Part shown: in pieces, positions 63,249 through 64,000 of the stretch
Layout: the number at the start of each line of letters is the position of its first letter
Numbering within the stretch: the stretch's first letter is position 1
From: Kineothrix sp. IPX-CK
Lineage (GTDB): Bacteria > Bacillota > Clostridia > Lachnospirales > Lachnospiraceae
Assembly (NCBI RefSeq): GCF_039134705.1
Contig: NZ_CP146256.1
Span: 124,001-188,000, forward strand
Direction of reading: 5' to 3'
DNA: 64,000 nt
Notes under the pieces: generated by a model
What the model saw: the letters and a program-made list of their open reading frames with translations, nothing else
Databases searched by the model: none
What the model was told of the DNA's origin: nothing
Program-made: the position numbers and the translations under genes

Positions 63249-64000
63249 ATGAGCGCAGATAGTAATAAGCAGGACAAGGATGTGCAGAGAGATTTGGAGC
63301 AAAATCAGAATGAGTATATCAGCACCTCCGGGGCGTTGGATGATGAGCAGAGAGTAAAGGTATTGTCGCCGGGGGCGTTGGTAGCGAAACGATTTTTTAG
63401 AAACAAGCTGGCAATGGCAGGACTTATCATTCTGGTAACGATGTTTTCATTTTCCTTTATAGGAGGTATGCTCACTCCTTATGGGGAATCTCAGGTTTTC
63501 AGGAAAAATGATGTTATTTTGAAGGACTTCGCCATGATGTCTGAGAATAACGATTTTCTATATACCAATGCGGAAGGGAAGGATTTCCCCTCTATTGCCG
63601 GAGCGAAGATGATTTTGGCAGTCAATAATGGGGAGACTGCCTTTGAAGCAAAGGATGTGACTTACTCTCTCATAAAAGAGGACGAAAATTTGTATCAGGT
63701 TGCGCAGCTTTCTCCGGTAGCCAACGTATTGACCTTAAAGGGAAAGAGCAGTTTTACTGCGGAAGAAGAAAGCGGCGCCGTATCGGAGGCTATGAAGAAT
63801 GCATATGAGGCGGCTGTTGCGGCAGGAGAAGACAACTTTGAAGCCGAGGGTGTTTCTTATTATATCGTGAAAAACGGAAAAGAAAGCGCGATTTCCATAA
63901 TGGACAGAACGGCTCTGGCAAGCAAGAAAGTATTCAGTGCACAAGGTGGGACAACACTTTCCTATGAATTTAAGTTAAACGCTGAGAAAGCTTTTAACGA
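63249..64000 (+). CDS. oppC: Oligopeptide ABC importer permease OppC (partial), with large extracytoplasmic insert
   Basis: Open from the ATG at 63249 (GGAGGAGGG just upstream) to the window end, 250 codons so far. A cytoplasmic N-terminus of about 55 residues is followed by SPGALVAKRFFRNKLAMAGL, the usual OppC opening, and one membrane helix (about 57-78, FSFIGGMLTPYG after it). The next 170 residues are hydrophilic with no further helix (SENNDFLYTNAEGKDF, VTYSLIKEDENLYQV), where ordinary OppC enters its core soon after. So this is a long-loop OppC variant; the core lies beyond the window. Confidence 0.82.
   Translation, partial: MSADSNKQDKDVQRDLEQNQNEYISTSGALDDEQRVKVLSPGALVAKRFFRNKLAMAGLIILVTMFSFSFIGGMLTPYGESQVFRKNDVILKDFAMMSENNDFLYTNAEGKDFPSIAGAKMILAVNNGETAFEAKDVTYSLIKEDENLYQVAQLSPVANVLTLKGKSSFTAEEESGAVSEAMKNAYEAAVAAGEDNFEAEGVSYYIVKNGKESAISIMDRTALASKKVFSAQGGTTLSYEFKLNAEKAFN

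Noticed and set aside
1..64000. CRISPR arrays, tRNA or rRNA genes, prophage or conjugative functions
   Set aside because: No regularly spaced repeats, RNA gene signatures or phage/conjugation proteins were seen on either strand.

Overview
The window looks like chromosome of a low-to-mid GC, Gram-positive anaerobic spore former of the class Clostridia, most likely Lachnospiraceae. Reasons: a FabK/FabT-type fatty acid synthesis system, SpmA and SpmB spore maturation proteins, YesM/YesN-type two-component pairs beside carbohydrate ABC transporters, lipoprotein binding proteins with LAGC/LMAC/LAAC lipoboxes, AGGAGG ribosome sites and TTGACA-17-TATAAT promoters. I see no rRNA, tRNA, CRISPR array, insertion sequence or prophage. 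Taxonomy is inference.

Layout. (1) 1-7.6 kb: the end of a PEP/pyruvate-binding enzyme gene, then a fatty acid synthesis operon acpP-fabK-fabD-fabG-fabF-fabZ-(second FMN enoyl-reductase-like enzyme)-fabH. (2) 7.6-16.6 kb: a two-component system (minus strand) divergent from a sugar ABC importer (binding protein, double ATPase, two permeases) and an SIS-domain phosphosugar isomerase. (3) 16.7-27 kb: spmA, a TetR regulator, a pair of exporter-fold ABC proteins of the YbtPQ/IrtAB siderophore-importer type, then a minus-strand ferric-siderophore importer (ATPase, two permeases, binding lipoprotein) and a LacI regulator. (4) 27-43 kb: a second sensor/regulator pair, a three-component sugar importer without its own ATPase, two GH31 alpha-glycosidases (the second YicI-type alpha-xylosidase), a zinc dehydrogenase, an IlvD/Edd-type dehydratase, a DUF2804 protein and an aldehyde dehydrogenase. 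(5) 43-51.7 kb: two chemoreceptors, an 86-residue conserved small protein, spmB, a nitroreductase, an ABC-class ATPase, a hemerythrin-fold protein that has lost most iron ligands, and a membrane-anchored Mrr-type nuclease domain. (6) 52-55.9 kb: an L-arabinose operon araA-araB-araD. (7) 56-64 kb: an unknown protein, a FabT-like MarR regulator, oligoendopeptidase F, a small membrane protein, and the start of an oligopeptide importer (oppA, oppB, partial oppC).

How parts connect. The MarR regulator at 56.8 kb resembles FabT, the repressor of fatty acid synthesis. The palindrome TTTGA-N3-TCAAA sits at the acpP promoter, before fabD, and at the regulator's own promoter, which links two loci 50 kb apart. 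The two iron-transport units share another palindrome, GTTAG-N6-CTAAC, so they probably share a metal-responsive repressor not encoded here. The dehydrogenase and the second GH31 gene share the palindrome TCAACTGTTGA. Two families of structured non-coding repeats occur, each with two copies: a roughly 200-270 bp imperfect palindrome (fabG-fabF gap and upstream of the first GH31 gene) and a leader repeat that ends exactly at the start codons of fabH and of the unknown gene at 56.1 kb.
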